Source: Roseovarius sp. EL26 (GTDB lineage Bacteria > Pseudomonadota > Alphaproteobacteria > Rhodobacterales > Rhodobacteraceae). From it: 64,000 bases of DNA. The position numbers and the translations under genes were made by a program. Under the pieces are notes generated by a model that did no database searches, was not told the DNA's origin, and saw only the letters and a list, made by a program, of their open reading frames with translations. Location: contig NZ_OUMZ01000003.1 in assembly GCF_900327775.1 (NCBI RefSeq), forward strand, positions 91,160 through 155,159, read 5' to 3'. Within the stretch, counting starts at the first letter, position 1, and each line of letters starts with the position of its first letter. Below are positions 1 to 8,869 of this stretch, piece after piece.

Positions 1-179
1 AGCACGGCGATCAGCTCAACCCGCGGCTGCGTGAATTGCAAAACGTTGTGTTGTTGCCGCATATGGGGTCGGCCACTTTCGAGGGGCGGATTGAGATGGG
101 CGAAAAGGTCTTGGTCAATATCAAAACCTTTGACGATGGCCATCGCCCACCAGATCAGGTGATTCCAGCTCTACCCTAA
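1..179 (+). CDS. D-isomer-specific 2-hydroxyacid dehydrogenase, C-terminal end (partial)
   Basis: The reading frame is open from the left edge (codons starting at base 3) to the TAA at 177-179, giving the last 58 residues of a protein. The segment LLPHMGSAT carries the catalytic histidine region of NAD(P)-dependent D-2-hydroxyacid dehydrogenases. The following GRIEMGEKVLVNIKTF helix and the ending HRPPDQVIP resemble the glyoxylate/hydroxypyruvate reductase type. These enzymes reduce 2-keto acids such as glyoxylate or hydroxypyruvate in the cytoplasm. The Rossmann domain and substrate loops lie outside the window, so the substrate cannot be fixed. The next gene starts 30 bases downstream on the same strand and could be cotranscribed. 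Confidence 0.8.
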   Translation, partial: HGDQLNPRLRELQNVVLLPHMGSATFEGRIEMGEKVLVNIKTFDDGHRPPDQVIPALP

Positions 180-209
180 GATCAACAAAACATTCGGGGT
201 CGATGTTCC

Positions 210-1994
210 ATGAGACATTTTACAAAACTCCTGCTGACCTTTCTTTTGCTGCCTCAGTTTATTGTGGCAGAGCAGTCAGCTGATCAATTTGAACCTGAAA
301 TCGCAGGGGCTGGCTTGGTGGCGACCACTCCAGAATCGCGCGCGTCAGAGGCAGCGAAACTGGCAGGCCGCCCGGTTGAGGCGCAAAATTGGATGATTTC
401 GGCAGCGCATCCATTGGCCGTAGAGGCGGGTGCGGATGTTTTACGCCGAGGTGGCACCGCTGCTGATGCGATGGTTGCCGTGCAGGTGGTTTTGGGATTG
501 GTTGAGCCGCAAAGCTCGGGTCTTGGTGGTGGGGCATTTCTGGTCTGGTATGATGCAAAGACTGGCGCGCTGACCACATTGGATGGACGTGAAACAGCAC
601 CTTTGGTCGCGACACCAACTTTGTTTCAGGACGAAGCCGGGCACCCATTGGAATTTTATGATGCCGTGGTTGGCGGCCGCTCCGTTGGTACACCGGGGAC
701 GGTGGCGCTCTTGCAAGCTGCGCATGAGAAATGGGGCATGGCAGAATGGCCGACTTTGTTTGAGGACGGGATCGCACTGGCCGATCAGGGGTTTGCAGTT
801 GGCCCGCGTTTGGCAAAGCTGATCGAAGGGGATGCTGACCGCCTGTCCCGGTTTGATGCGACCCGCGCGTATTTTATGCCGGATGGCGCTGTGCCACCGG
901 TGGGGCATGTTCTACGCAATCCTGAATATGCTGACACCCTTAGGCAGATAGCGGCAAAGGGTGCGCAGGCATTCTACGCCGGAGAGATTGCCAAAGACAT
1001 CGTTCAAACCGTGCAGTCCGCAGTTGGTAACCCTGGCGTGCTTAACACCTTGGATCTGGCGATCTATCAGGTTAAAGAACGCGCGCCTGTCTGCAGTGGT
1101 TACCGTGGTTACCAGATCTGCGGTATGGGGCCACCGTCATCTGGTGCGCTGACGGTGGGGCAAATTTTAGGTATCGTCGATAACTTTGATCTCGCTGCAC
1201 TTGGTCCGAATGACCCGCAAACTTGGCGCTTGATTGGCGATGCCACGCGTCTGGGGTTTTCCGACCGTGGCCGTTACATGGCCGATAGTGATTTCGTGCC
1301 TGTACCGGTGAAGGGCCTGATCGATCCCGCCTATCTCAAAGCGCGCGCCGAGCAGTTAAAGCGAGATAGCGCATTAGAGCAGGCGCTACCGGGCAAACCC
1401 GATTATGATCATGCCTTGAACTGGGCTGATGATGTCGCATTAGAGCTACCTTCGACGTCGCACATCTCAATTGTAGATCAATTCGGCAATGCGCTGTCGA
1501 TGACCACAACTATTGAAAATGCGTTCGGGTCACGCCTGATGGTGCGGGGCTTTTTGCTCAATAATGAACTGACTGATTTTTCCTTTCTTACACATGATGA
1601 TGGTCGCCCAATTGCCAACGCCATTGCCCCAGGCAAGCGCCCTCGTTCCTCTATGTCGCCAACGATTGTCTTGAAAGAGGGCAAACCGGTTCTGGTGGTT
1701 GGCAGTCCAGGCGGCAGCCGGATCATCAGCTATGTCACCAAGGTCATCATTGCCCATCTGGATTGGGGTATGAATGTGCAGCAAGCTGCAAGTTTTCCCA
1801 ACATGATCAACCGTTTTGGGGTCTACGATCTAGAGGCGGGAACGCAAGCAGTCGAGATGGAAAAGGATCTGCAGGCGATGGGGTTCACGACCGAAAATCG
1901 TGACATGACGTCCGGTATCCATGCCATTTCAATCGGACAGCGCTTGTTAGGTGGCGCCGACCCACGGCGTGAGGGAATTGCATTGGGGGATTAA
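210..1994 (+). CDS. ggt: gamma-glutamyltransferase, exported
   Basis: A 594-residue protein of normal family length. It begins with a Sec signal peptide (hydrophobic stretch at about residues 5-19, cleavage near IVAEQ). Family marks are SSGLGGGAFLVW, the processing/nucleophile site PSTSHIS with Thr416 as the expected catalytic threonine, and the glycine-rich GSPGGSRI near the C-terminus. These enzymes self-cleave before that threonine into two subunits and then hydrolyse or transfer the gamma-glutamyl group of glutathione and related compounds in the periplasm. The nucleophile context is Thr-Ser-His rather than the more common Thr-Thr-His, which is a mild variant. The ATG at 210 is chosen because it begins the signal peptide directly. 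Confidence 0.93.
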   Translation: MRHFTKLLLTFLLLPQFIVAEQSADQFEPEIAGAGLVATTPESRASEAAKLAGRPVEAQNWMISAAHPLAVEAGADVLRRGGTAADAMVAVQVVLGLVEPQSSGLGGGAFLVWYDAKTGALTTLDGRETAPLVATPTLFQDEAGHPLEFYDAVVGGRSVGTPGTVALLQAAHEKWGMAEWPTLFEDGIALADQGFAVGPRLAKLIEGDADRLSRFDATRAYFMPDGAVPPVGHVLRNPEYADTLRQIAAKGAQAFYAGEIAKDIVQTVQSAVGNPGVLNTLDLAIYQVKERAPVCSGYRGYQICGMGPPSSGALTVGQILGIVDNFDLAALGPNDPQTWRLIGDATRLGFSDRGRYMADSDFVPVPVKGLIDPAYLKARAEQLKRDSALEQALPGKPDYDHALNWADDVALELPSTSHISIVDQFGNALSMTTTIENAFGSRLMVRGFLLNNELTDFSFLTHDDGRPIANAIAPGKRPRSSMSPTIVLKEGKPVLVVGSPGGSRIISYVTKVIIAHLDWGMNVQQAASFPNMINRFGVYDLEAGTQAVEMEKDLQAMGFTTENRDMTSGIHAISIGQRLLGGADPRREGIALGD

Positions 1995-2093
1995 TTTCAA
2001 CCGCTGCCTGATAATCGCCGGACCCCAATCCAAATTTTGCCGAAATTGCAGAACAGATTAGACGCAGATTTTCAGCAAGGGGTTGGGGCCGAT

Positions 2094-3713
2094 ATGTCCG
2101 TTACAAATATTCTAGGGTTTGCCGTTGTTGCCGGAATTGTTGTTGCCGGTGTTGATTATCATCAACAATCCAAAACGGCGGGCCTTGCATTGGGGCAGCT
2201 TTCCCCAGGGGCATATTTCGCGACGTACAAGGAACGATTTGTTGGGGCACAGGAAGAAAAGCGCCTGCAAGCCGAAGCCGAAGAGCGGGCGAAACGCTGG
2301 CGTATTGGCGGGAGGCCTTATCTGCCAGAGGCGCCCGAGGGCTGGACTCGGAATGCCCTGAGTGAAGGCGACAACAGTGCCGTTTTACCGCAAGCAGATG
2401 AAAGTAATAGCGACAAGGCCAGTGGCTCTATGGTGGCCAATATGGAGGTCCGCGCAGAGGCTGACCGGATCAAGGAACTGGATGGCCGCAGTTGGGTTTA
2501 TAAGCGTGGTAATGAAGCCGTTTATGTTGAAGTTCGCACGCGGCAAGAAGCGAATGCGAACAGCTTGATCGGTCTGGTTGCCGATACAATCAACGGCATG
2601 TCAGCGGGCAGCTCGCAAGAGGGTTATGCCGTCGCAGGGGGTGTCGCCTTTGCCGAACAGGTCGACTGGCAGGGCAATCGCGAACACCATTACCGTGTCC
2701 TGAAAGGAATAGTCGGTTTTGGGCAAGAGATAGAATTGCGCGTTCACGCCAATGCGTCACGCAATACGACTCGTGAAATTTTGCAGGCCATCGATTATGA
2801 TGGCCTGAATGCCATGCTCCCCTATCCCATGAAGACCGTTGGCAATGATGCAGCACTGCCCGAGGGCATACCCGAGGCAGAGTTGGCTGAAAAGATGGTG
2901 GATCTGCGCAACGAATTCCTGGGTCTCAAAGCACAAGAAGCACAGTACCGTATGGCAAATATTGATAGTGGCGCATTGATCGTGAATACCTATTTGCAAG
3001 GATACACAGGGGTGGACGGCGCGATTGATCTGACTGCTGGTCAAAAGGTCAATATGAAAACGCTGATCAATCTGGGTTATCGCAAGGGACTCAATGCTTT
3101 GCTGGAAGGGCGCTCCTCAAAAGATGCGAGCGACGAGATCGAAGCGATGATCCAGTATGCAATGGCACAAATACCAGATGAGACAAGTGATACCGAGGAC
3201 AACGTGCCCGAAGCACAGCAAATGTCACCAGAACTGGCCAAGGAATTAGGTCTGTATCAAGAGAATGCGTCGGATAATCAGTCCTCGGATTACAGCAATA
3301 TTAAATCGAGTGGCTTTACAAAGGCTGAAATTGCTTACGTCCACGACAACGCAGACATCGCCAAGTTTTATAATGACGCAGGTGACCAGACTGTCGCGCG
3401 TGTAATGGAATATCGCCGGGGACTACCTCCCGGTGACTGTGTTGTCGATCATACAGCTTCAAAAGTCGCCTGTCGGGAAAATGCACAAGCGGTTCGCGAA
3501 GCGCGTAAAACCGGATCGTCGGAAGGTGCGGCTTCTGGCGGTCTTGGAAAGCTCTGGGGGGCTGTGTCTTCGGCCTTCAGCGGAGATGGGGCAGATGAAC
3601 CGGAAGAAACCGCCGCCATCGCCAAACCCAAAGGCGAAAAACCAAAACGCATTCAATTGTCAGGTGGTTCATCTTGCCTGGAAGGCTCTGCCAGCAAGTT
3701 CTGCAAAAACTGA
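2094..3713 (+). CDS. hypothetical membrane-anchored protein
   Basis: I do not recognise this 539-residue protein. It starts with a single hydrophobic segment (ILGFAVVAGIVVAGV, about residues 5-20), followed by a long polar, Glu/Ala/Gln-rich body, so it is probably anchored in the inner membrane by its N-terminus with the rest in the periplasm. Near the C-terminus are paired cysteines (PPGDCVVDHTASKVACRE, then SSCLEGSASKFC) that could form disulfides. A Gly/Ser-rich linker precedes the last segment. A TTG at 2037 would add 19 residues in frame; the ATG at 2094 places the hydrophobic segment at the very N-terminus and is preferred. It lies 99 bases after ggt. Confidence 0.7.
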   Translation: MSVTNILGFAVVAGIVVAGVDYHQQSKTAGLALGQLSPGAYFATYKERFVGAQEEKRLQAEAEERAKRWRIGGRPYLPEAPEGWTRNALSEGDNSAVLPQADESNSDKASGSMVANMEVRAEADRIKELDGRSWVYKRGNEAVYVEVRTRQEANANSLIGLVADTINGMSAGSSQEGYAVAGGVAFAEQVDWQGNREHHYRVLKGIVGFGQEIELRVHANASRNTTREILQAIDYDGLNAMLPYPMKTVGNDAALPEGIPEAELAEKMVDLRNEFLGLKAQEAQYRMANIDSGALIVNTYLQGYTGVDGAIDLTAGQKVNMKTLINLGYRKGLNALLEGRSSKDASDEIEAMIQYAMAQIPDETSDTEDNVPEAQQMSPELAKELGLYQENASDNQSSDYSNIKSSGFTKAEIAYVHDNADIAKFYNDAGDQTVARVMEYRRGLPPGDCVVDHTASKVACRENAQAVREARKTGSSEGAASGGLGKLWGAVSSAFSGDGADEPEETAAIAKPKGEKPKRIQLSGGSSCLEGSASKFCKN

Positions 3714-3856
3714 AATTTAGGATTCCATGTCGTTTTCGCACGGCTAACTATAGCAAAGGTCGGTTTTGCACGATCTTGGGTCGGCTGGGCTGTGCGCAGA
3801 ATCCTATTGCTGATAAAACTCCATCAATTGGATTCTGCCCACAGGAGTCGCAGTCT

Positions 3857-6364
3857 ATGAAAACCCAAGTCAAAGCCCTTGTTGTTGGCGGCGGTGCCGT
3901 CGGAACGTCGATTGCTTACCATCTGGCCAAAGCTGGCTGGGATGATGTGATGCTGATTGAACGCGATGAGCTGACCTCTGGCAGCACATGGCACGCCGCC
4001 GGCCTGCTGCCGCTGTTCAACATGTCCTATGCGACAACACACATTCACAAATATTCAGTCGACTTCTACAAGCAGCTGGAAGAAGAAACCGGCTTGAACG
4101 CGGGTTTCGCCGTTGTGGGCAACCTGCGTATGGCGCAGACGCAAGAGCGTATGGACGAATACATGCTTTATGCATCCATCGCAGAAACTTGTGATGTAGG
4201 CTATGAATGGCTGACACCCGATCAGATCAAGGAGCGCTGGCCGCTGATCGAGACCTCCGATCTTAAAGGCGCGATCTACCACACCGAAGACGGCTATATT
4301 AACCCGGCCGACGTGACACAGGCGATGGCCAAAGGTGCCCGCCAGCGTGGTGTTGAAATCGTTCGCAAACTTCAGGCCGATGCCTTCCATTGGACTGGCA
4401 CCCACTGGGAAGTCACCTGCACCAAGATGGTGGAAAAGGGCGGAAACCTGATTGAAAGCGATGAGCAGGTGGTCATCACCGCTGAGCACGTCGTGACCGC
4501 ATCAGGAAACCACGCACAGCGTACTGCCAAAATGCTGGGCATCAAAATGCCGGCCATCCCGGTTGAGCACACCTTTATCGTCATGGACAAAGACCCAGAG
4601 CTGGTCAAATGGCGCGAAGCGGGCAACCCAGAGCACCCTGTTGTACGTGACGCCGACAATGAATCCTATGCCCGCGAAGAGCGTGGCGGCTGGATCCTGG
4701 GTATCTACGAACACGGCGCGCCAGCACGTTTTGAACACGGCGTTCCTGACAGCTTCCGGGCCGATCTGTTCCCGCTGGATCTGGACCGGATCGCAGACCA
4801 GTACATGGCGATGGCGGAACGTGTGCCATCCTGTGCTGAATCAGGCCTCAAGGATGATTTCAACGGCCCGATCTGTTATACACCTGACGGCAACCCACTG
4901 GTTGGCCCGGCTCCGGGTCTGCGCAACATGTGGTTGGCCGAAGGCTTCTCATTTGGGATCACCGCTGGTGGCGGTACAGGTTACTATCTGGCGCAGATGA
5001 TGGTCGATGGCGAAGCCGAGATCGACATGGCATCACTTGACCCCAAACGTTACAGCTCAAACTGGATGACAACCGAGTTTGCAGCCCGCAAAAACGAAGA
5101 GTGCTACGAGCACGTCTACATCCTGCACCACCCTGACGAAGAGCGCCCAGCGGCACGCCCACTGCGGACGGCACCGGCGTATGACCGTCAAAAAGCACGT
5201 GGCGCGCAATTTGGTTGGGTTAACGGCTGGGAACGCCCCAACTACTTTGGTCCGCTGGATGCACCAGAAACTTTTGACCACGATGCCCGTAGCTTCCGTC
5301 GTGGCGGCTGGTGGCAACATGCTGTGGATGAGGCAAAGGCGATCCGTGAAGGCGTTGGCCTGATCGATGCGACCGCCTTTACCAAGCACGTTGTCAAAGG
5401 ACCCGGCGCAACCGCCTTCCTCGATTGGCTGACCTGTAACAAGCTGCCAAAGATTGGCCGAATCAACCTGACCTATGCGCTGACCTCGCATGGCACCACC
5501 CGCACGGAATACACCATCGTGCGCAACGGCGAAAACAACTACTACCTCGTGTCTGCCGGCGCCTGGACCGAGTACGACGCCGACTTCATGCGCAAGGCGG
5601 CCGAGGACAAGATGGAAGAGTTCGGCTACATCGAAATCCAAGATGTTACCACGCAGTGGGGTGTTTTCGCCATCGCCGGTCCAAAGTCGCGCGACGTTCT
5701 GAAAGAAGTGATCAACGACGCGAATCCTGAAACAGCCTTGTCAAACAAGCGCTTCCCATGGTTGTCGGCCAAGCAGATCGAACTGGGCATGTGCCCGGTC
5801 AATGCGATCCGCGTGGCCTACACTGGTGAACTGGGTTGGGAATTGCACCACCCGATGGAAATGCAGAACTACCTCTTTGATTTGCTCGAAAAAGCAGGCG
5901 AGAAGCACGGCATGAAACTGGTTGGTGCCCGCGCTCAAAACTGGTTGCGTCAGGAGAAATCCTACCGTGCGTTTGGCAACGAATTGGGCCGTGATGCGAA
6001 CCCGCTTGAGGCCGATCTGCCACGCTTTGTTGATCTGGAAAAAGATTTCCAAGGCAAGGATAAGATGGTCGAAACCGGTGTGCGCTTCAAATGCTGCACA
6101 TTGCTGATCGACGGCCCATCCGATGCCGATCCATGGGGTCGCGAAGCGCTCTATACACTTGATGGAACCCGCGTTGGTCGTTTGACGTCTGGCGGCTATT
6201 CGGTGGCGTTCAAAAAATCCATCGGCATGGGCTATGTCTCACCTGATCTGGCCGTCGAAGGCACCAAGCTGCAGGTCAAAATCCAAGACAAACTGTGGGA
6301 TGCAGTTGTCACCTGTGATAGCCCTTATGACCCGAAAAACGCAGTAATTCGTATCGACGGTTAA
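3857..6364 (+). CDS. FAD-dependent oxidoreductase/GcvT-domain protein, dimethylglycine dehydrogenase-like
   Basis: An 835-residue two-module enzyme. The N-terminal half is a DAO-type flavoprotein: dinucleotide-binding VVGGGAVGTSIAYHL at residues 9-23, and GSTWHAAGLL with His46 at the position that carries covalent FAD in dimethylglycine and sarcosine dehydrogenases. From about residue 430 it is a GcvT/aminomethyltransferase-like folate-binding domain. Such enzymes oxidatively demethylate N-methylated glycines and pass the one-carbon unit to tetrahydrofolate. The open frame extends upstream to 3674 but overlaps the preceding gene; the ATG at 3857 has an AGGAG ribosome site at 3843-3847. The exact substrate (dimethylglycine, sarcosine or another N-methyl compound) cannot be read from sequence. 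A terminator hairpin follows. Confidence 0.88.
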   Translation: MKTQVKALVVGGGAVGTSIAYHLAKAGWDDVMLIERDELTSGSTWHAAGLLPLFNMSYATTHIHKYSVDFYKQLEEETGLNAGFAVVGNLRMAQTQERMDEYMLYASIAETCDVGYEWLTPDQIKERWPLIETSDLKGAIYHTEDGYINPADVTQAMAKGARQRGVEIVRKLQADAFHWTGTHWEVTCTKMVEKGGNLIESDEQVVITAEHVVTASGNHAQRTAKMLGIKMPAIPVEHTFIVMDKDPELVKWREAGNPEHPVVRDADNESYAREERGGWILGIYEHGAPARFEHGVPDSFRADLFPLDLDRIADQYMAMAERVPSCAESGLKDDFNGPICYTPDGNPLVGPAPGLRNMWLAEGFSFGITAGGGTGYYLAQMMVDGEAEIDMASLDPKRYSSNWMTTEFAARKNEECYEHVYILHHPDEERPAARPLRTAPAYDRQKARGAQFGWVNGWERPNYFGPLDAPETFDHDARSFRRGGWWQHAVDEAKAIREGVGLIDATAFTKHVVKGPGATAFLDWLTCNKLPKIGRINLTYALTSHGTTRTEYTIVRNGENNYYLVSAGAWTEYDADFMRKAAEDKMEEFGYIEIQDVTTQWGVFAIAGPKSRDVLKEVINDANPETALSNKRFPWLSAKQIELGMCPVNAIRVAYTGELGWELHHPMEMQNYLFDLLEKAGEKHGMKLVGARAQNWLRQEKSYRAFGNELGRDANPLEADLPRFVDLEKDFQGKDKMVETGVRFKCCTLLIDGPSDADPWGREALYTLDGTRVGRLTSGGYSVAFKKSIGMGYVSPDLAVEGTKLQVKIQDKLWDAVVTCDSPYDPKNAVIRIDG

Positions 6365-6391
6365 GCAATATCAGTTAACACCAAAAGAAGT

Positions 6392-6424
6392 GGGCGACCC
6401 AACAAGGGCCGCCCGTTTTGCTTT
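6392..6424 (+). terminator. Rho-independent terminator after the FAD/GcvT gene
   Basis: The arms GGGCGACCC (6392-6400) and GGGCCGCCC (6406-6414) pair with one wobble around the loop AACAA, followed by the T-rich GTTTTGCTTTG. It sits 28 bases after the stop codon. Confidence 0.8.
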
Positions 6425-6516
6425 GTGAGTGATCATTACTTTGAGAAGGCAATGAGTGTCTGAAGTAATACTAGCGTGGCGCAAAGATATTAATAAACTC
6501 TTACGCCACACAAAGC

Positions 6517-7134
6517 TTAACGCATTAATTTTCCCAGAACGTCATCCAAAACCGATCCATCACCATCAGCGTCCAGCATGTCGTTCAACATCGACAGATC
6601 CATGCCGCCGCCTTGTGAACCGCTGCCGCCAACCAGACTACCGATCATACCCATCAGGCCACCGCCGCTGTCGCTTGATGCATTGCTCAGGCTGGACATC
6701 ATGTTGTCGATTTGACTGTCTGGCATCTGCTTTTGCAAACCACCCTGCACCATGGCGGCAAGGGCTGGCAGAAACTGTTGGACAAGGCTTTGGTCAACGC
6801 CGGAACGTTGCGCTGCCTCGTTGGCCAGATCCTGTGCTTCATTACGGCCGCCCATCAGGCGTTCCAGGAAATCAAGACCTTGTGCCTGACCGGTTTGGCT
6901 GGCTGCTGCTGGGGCATCATCAAACATACTGGCTTGGTTTTCGCCGCGCAGGGCACCAAGAACGTCTTCCAATCCGCCAGATTCGGCGCGTTTGCGTGCC
7001 GCAGAACCGATTGCCGGGGCCAGCATTTCTGTCAGGCTATCAGCTTGGCCTTTATCCAGTCCAAGTTGCTGGGCCAATTGCCCTAATCCCTGACCACCTT
7101 GTGCTTGTTTTAATAGATTCAACAGCGACATCAT
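6517..7134 (-). CDS. DUF937 family protein
   Basis: A 205-residue cytoplasmic protein beginning SLLNLLKQAQGG, with LAQQLGLDKGQADSL and LTEMLAPAIGSAARKR, the pattern of the DUF937 (YidB-like) family. A second similar helical unit (VDQSLVQQFLPALAAMVQGG) follows, then a Gly/Ser/Met-rich low-complexity tail (DSGGGLMGMIGSLVGG) ending in an Asp-rich LDADGDGSVLDDVL that resembles an EF-hand-like loop. Family members have no established function. The gene is convergent with the FAD/GcvT gene and is separated from the lysozyme gene upstream by about 120 bases. Confidence 0.8.
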   Translation of the reverse strand: MMSLLNLLKQAQGGQGLGQLAQQLGLDKGQADSLTEMLAPAIGSAARKRAESGGLEDVLGALRGENQASMFDDAPAAASQTGQAQGLDFLERLMGGRNEAQDLANEAAQRSGVDQSLVQQFLPALAAMVQGGLQKQMPDSQIDNMMSSLSNASSDSGGGLMGMIGSLVGGSGSQGGGMDLSMLNDMLDADGDGSVLDDVLGKLMR

Positions 7135-7255
7135 TACTCTCCCATGTCAGTATTTCGTGCAAAACTGGCGCAAATGCACCACAGATTGGATCCAGAATTA
7201 AGGGGAATAATCCATGGGCTGCCACAGTTCTGACGTAAGGTAAGATTTTCCGCCG

Positions 7256-8026
7256 CTACCTCTGGCGCGCTTTTAACCATTTTTTCCAATCGGCCTTGCT
7301 GCCGACAAAGGCATTCAGATCAACATCGCCTTCGATCCCGGAAATGACCCCCGTGGCGGAATATTGCCAGAAGCTCCACTTCTGACCCGGAAAGGCCTTG
7401 TCCAGTGTCTTTGCGGTAGAGCGCAACCAGTATTCTTCGTTTTTCATCTGATGCAGACCGGCATCTCGGTAAAATTGCGGCGTGGTGTAAATGATTGGAC
7501 GTTGACCATAACCGCGTTCGACAATTTTCAAGAATGTTTTCATCTGCTTTTGAACTTCGGCGGCGGGCGGGCGTTTCTTGCAGGTGGGGGAAAACGGGTT
7601 CCACTCCATATCCAACACCGGCGGCAAGCTGCCCTTGTCTTTCTTGGCATTTTTCAAAAACCAGCGGGCTTGCACTTCGGGTTTGGTGCAAAAATAGTAA
7701 AAGTGATATGCGCCACGCGCGACGCCAGCTTTTTTCGCCCCGCGCCAATGATCGGCGTACATCGGGTCAAGCAGATCACCACCTTCGGTTACCTTGATAA
7801 AGGCAAAGTTTACCCCGGCTTTGCGCGCGGATTTCCAATCAATCTGTTCCTGAAACCGGGCCACATCTATCCCGTGCACGGGATAGGTCGAGGGCGCGCG
7901 CCCCTTCCAATTGACCGGCTTACTGTCACCAAACTGGGCCTTTTTGACGTTTTCCGCTTGTGCGGGTGTTGCTGCTGACCATATCGAAACCGAGGTAATC
8001 AGGGATAAAATCAAAACGCGCAGCAC
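7256..8026 (-). CDS. GH25 family lysozyme (N,O-diacetylmuramidase-like), exported
   Basis: A 256-residue protein with an N-terminal signal peptide (LRVLILSLITSVSIW, cleavage near AQA). The mature part matches glycoside hydrolase family 25: HGIDVARFQEQIDW at the start of the barrel, FIKVTEGGD, GAYHFYYF, the catalytic LPPVLDMEW (Asp and Glu two residues apart) and RPIIYTTPQFY. Enzymes of this family cut the MurNAc-GlcNAc bond in peptidoglycan, so a periplasmic role in wall turnover is likely. An N-terminal spacer of about 45 residues after the signal peptide precedes the catalytic domain. No wall-binding repeats are present. The next gene on the same strand, DUF938, lies about 70 bases upstream and might share a transcript. 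Confidence 0.9.
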   Translation of the reverse strand: MLRVLILSLITSVSIWSAATPAQAENVKKAQFGDSKPVNWKGRAPSTYPVHGIDVARFQEQIDWKSARKAGVNFAFIKVTEGGDLLDPMYADHWRGAKKAGVARGAYHFYYFCTKPEVQARWFLKNAKKDKGSLPPVLDMEWNPFSPTCKKRPPAAEVQKQMKTFLKIVERGYGQRPIIYTTPQFYRDAGLHQMKNEEYWLRSTAKTLDKAFPGQKWSFWQYSATGVISGIEGDVDLNAFVGSKADWKKWLKARQR

Positions 8027-8097
8027 GGGGAGACCCTCCGGGAAAATACAGGTGAACTTTGCATTAGCCTAGCAACCGTGGGCATAAACACAACCGC

Positions 8098-8754
8098 TCA
8101 GATGGCAGGTTTTTGCCAGGTCAGGAACAGGTTGTTGGCGGGCATCTCGACCATATTACAAGACTGCAGGCCGACGTGCCGTCCCCAGTCGTCGACATCC
8201 ACGTGGTCTTTGTACCCAGTTTCGGGATCGTGCGCCTGCAGGCGGCTGTGAAAAATCTGGTCGCCGTCGCTGGTGGTTTTGCCACCCCGTAAAAATGGGC
8301 CATAGATCATTAACATGCCCCCGGGGGCCAGAGCCTGTCCAGCTTCTTGCACAATGCATTGCGCTTCATTCGCGCTGATCAGATGAAGCAGATTAATCAA
8401 CAGCACGGCATTTTGCCCTGCGTGCACTTGACCCCAACCAGACGAGGCGGCGTCCAACGGTCGCGCTGTGTTGAGGTTGGGCAGTTGTGCTTCTTTGGCC
8501 CAGGCATCAATGCTCTGACGGCGGGACGGATCAATGTCCGTGGGTTGCCAAATCAAATTCGGAAATGCCTCAGCAAAGGCGATAATATGCTGTCCTGTAC
8601 CGCTGGCCAGTTCCAAAACAATGCCTGACGACGGTAGGAACCTGTGCAATATCTGAATGATGGCATCCCGGTTCCGCTCGGCTGCTGGGGCAGACAGTTT
8701 GCTGCCCTCAACGGGTTTGGCAACAGAGGCCACACCTGACAATGGTTTGCGCAT
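8098..8754 (-). CDS. DUF938 family SAM-dependent methyltransferase-like protein
   Basis: A 218-residue soluble protein. VLELASGTGQHIIAFAEAFP is the glycine-rich SAM-binding motif I, followed by WQPTDIDPSRRQSI, where an acidic residue would hold the ribose of SAM. Together with the downstream GGMLMIYGPFLRGG and DPETGYKDHVDVDDWG segments this is the DUF938 family, predicted methyltransferases of unknown substrate. The first about 20 residues are poorly conserved-looking, and the true start could be slightly internal. Confidence 0.85.
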   Translation of the reverse strand: MRKPLSGVASVAKPVEGSKLSAPAAERNRDAIIQILHRFLPSSGIVLELASGTGQHIIAFAEAFPNLIWQPTDIDPSRRQSIDAWAKEAQLPNLNTARPLDAASSGWGQVHAGQNAVLLINLLHLISANEAQCIVQEAGQALAPGGMLMIYGPFLRGGKTTSDGDQIFHSRLQAHDPETGYKDHVDVDDWGRHVGLQSCNMVEMPANNLFLTWQKPAI

Positions 8755-8821
8755 CGGGTTGAATAGTCCTTGAATAAAACCGTTGATCAGATGTTAAAGC
8801 GCAAATTTGAATTATCAAAAT

Positions 8822-8849
8822 AAAAAGCCCCACCATTTGGCGGAGCTTT
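8822..8849 (-). terminator. terminator of the BMP/ABC operon
   Basis: AAAGCCCCACC (8824-8834) pairs with GGCGGAGCTTT (8839-8849), using two wobble pairs on the minus strand, around a four-base loop. A short A run on the plus strand supplies the minus-strand T tract. It lies just beyond the stop of the binding-protein gene; the flanking T/A runs could let it work in both directions. Confidence 0.75.
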
Positions 8850-8869
8850 AAAAAGGTTAACAGTCTGGC

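Noticed and set aside
3674..3856. N-terminal extension of the FAD/GcvT protein
   Set aside because: It overlaps the previous gene; AGGAG and the conserved N-terminus fix the start at 3857.
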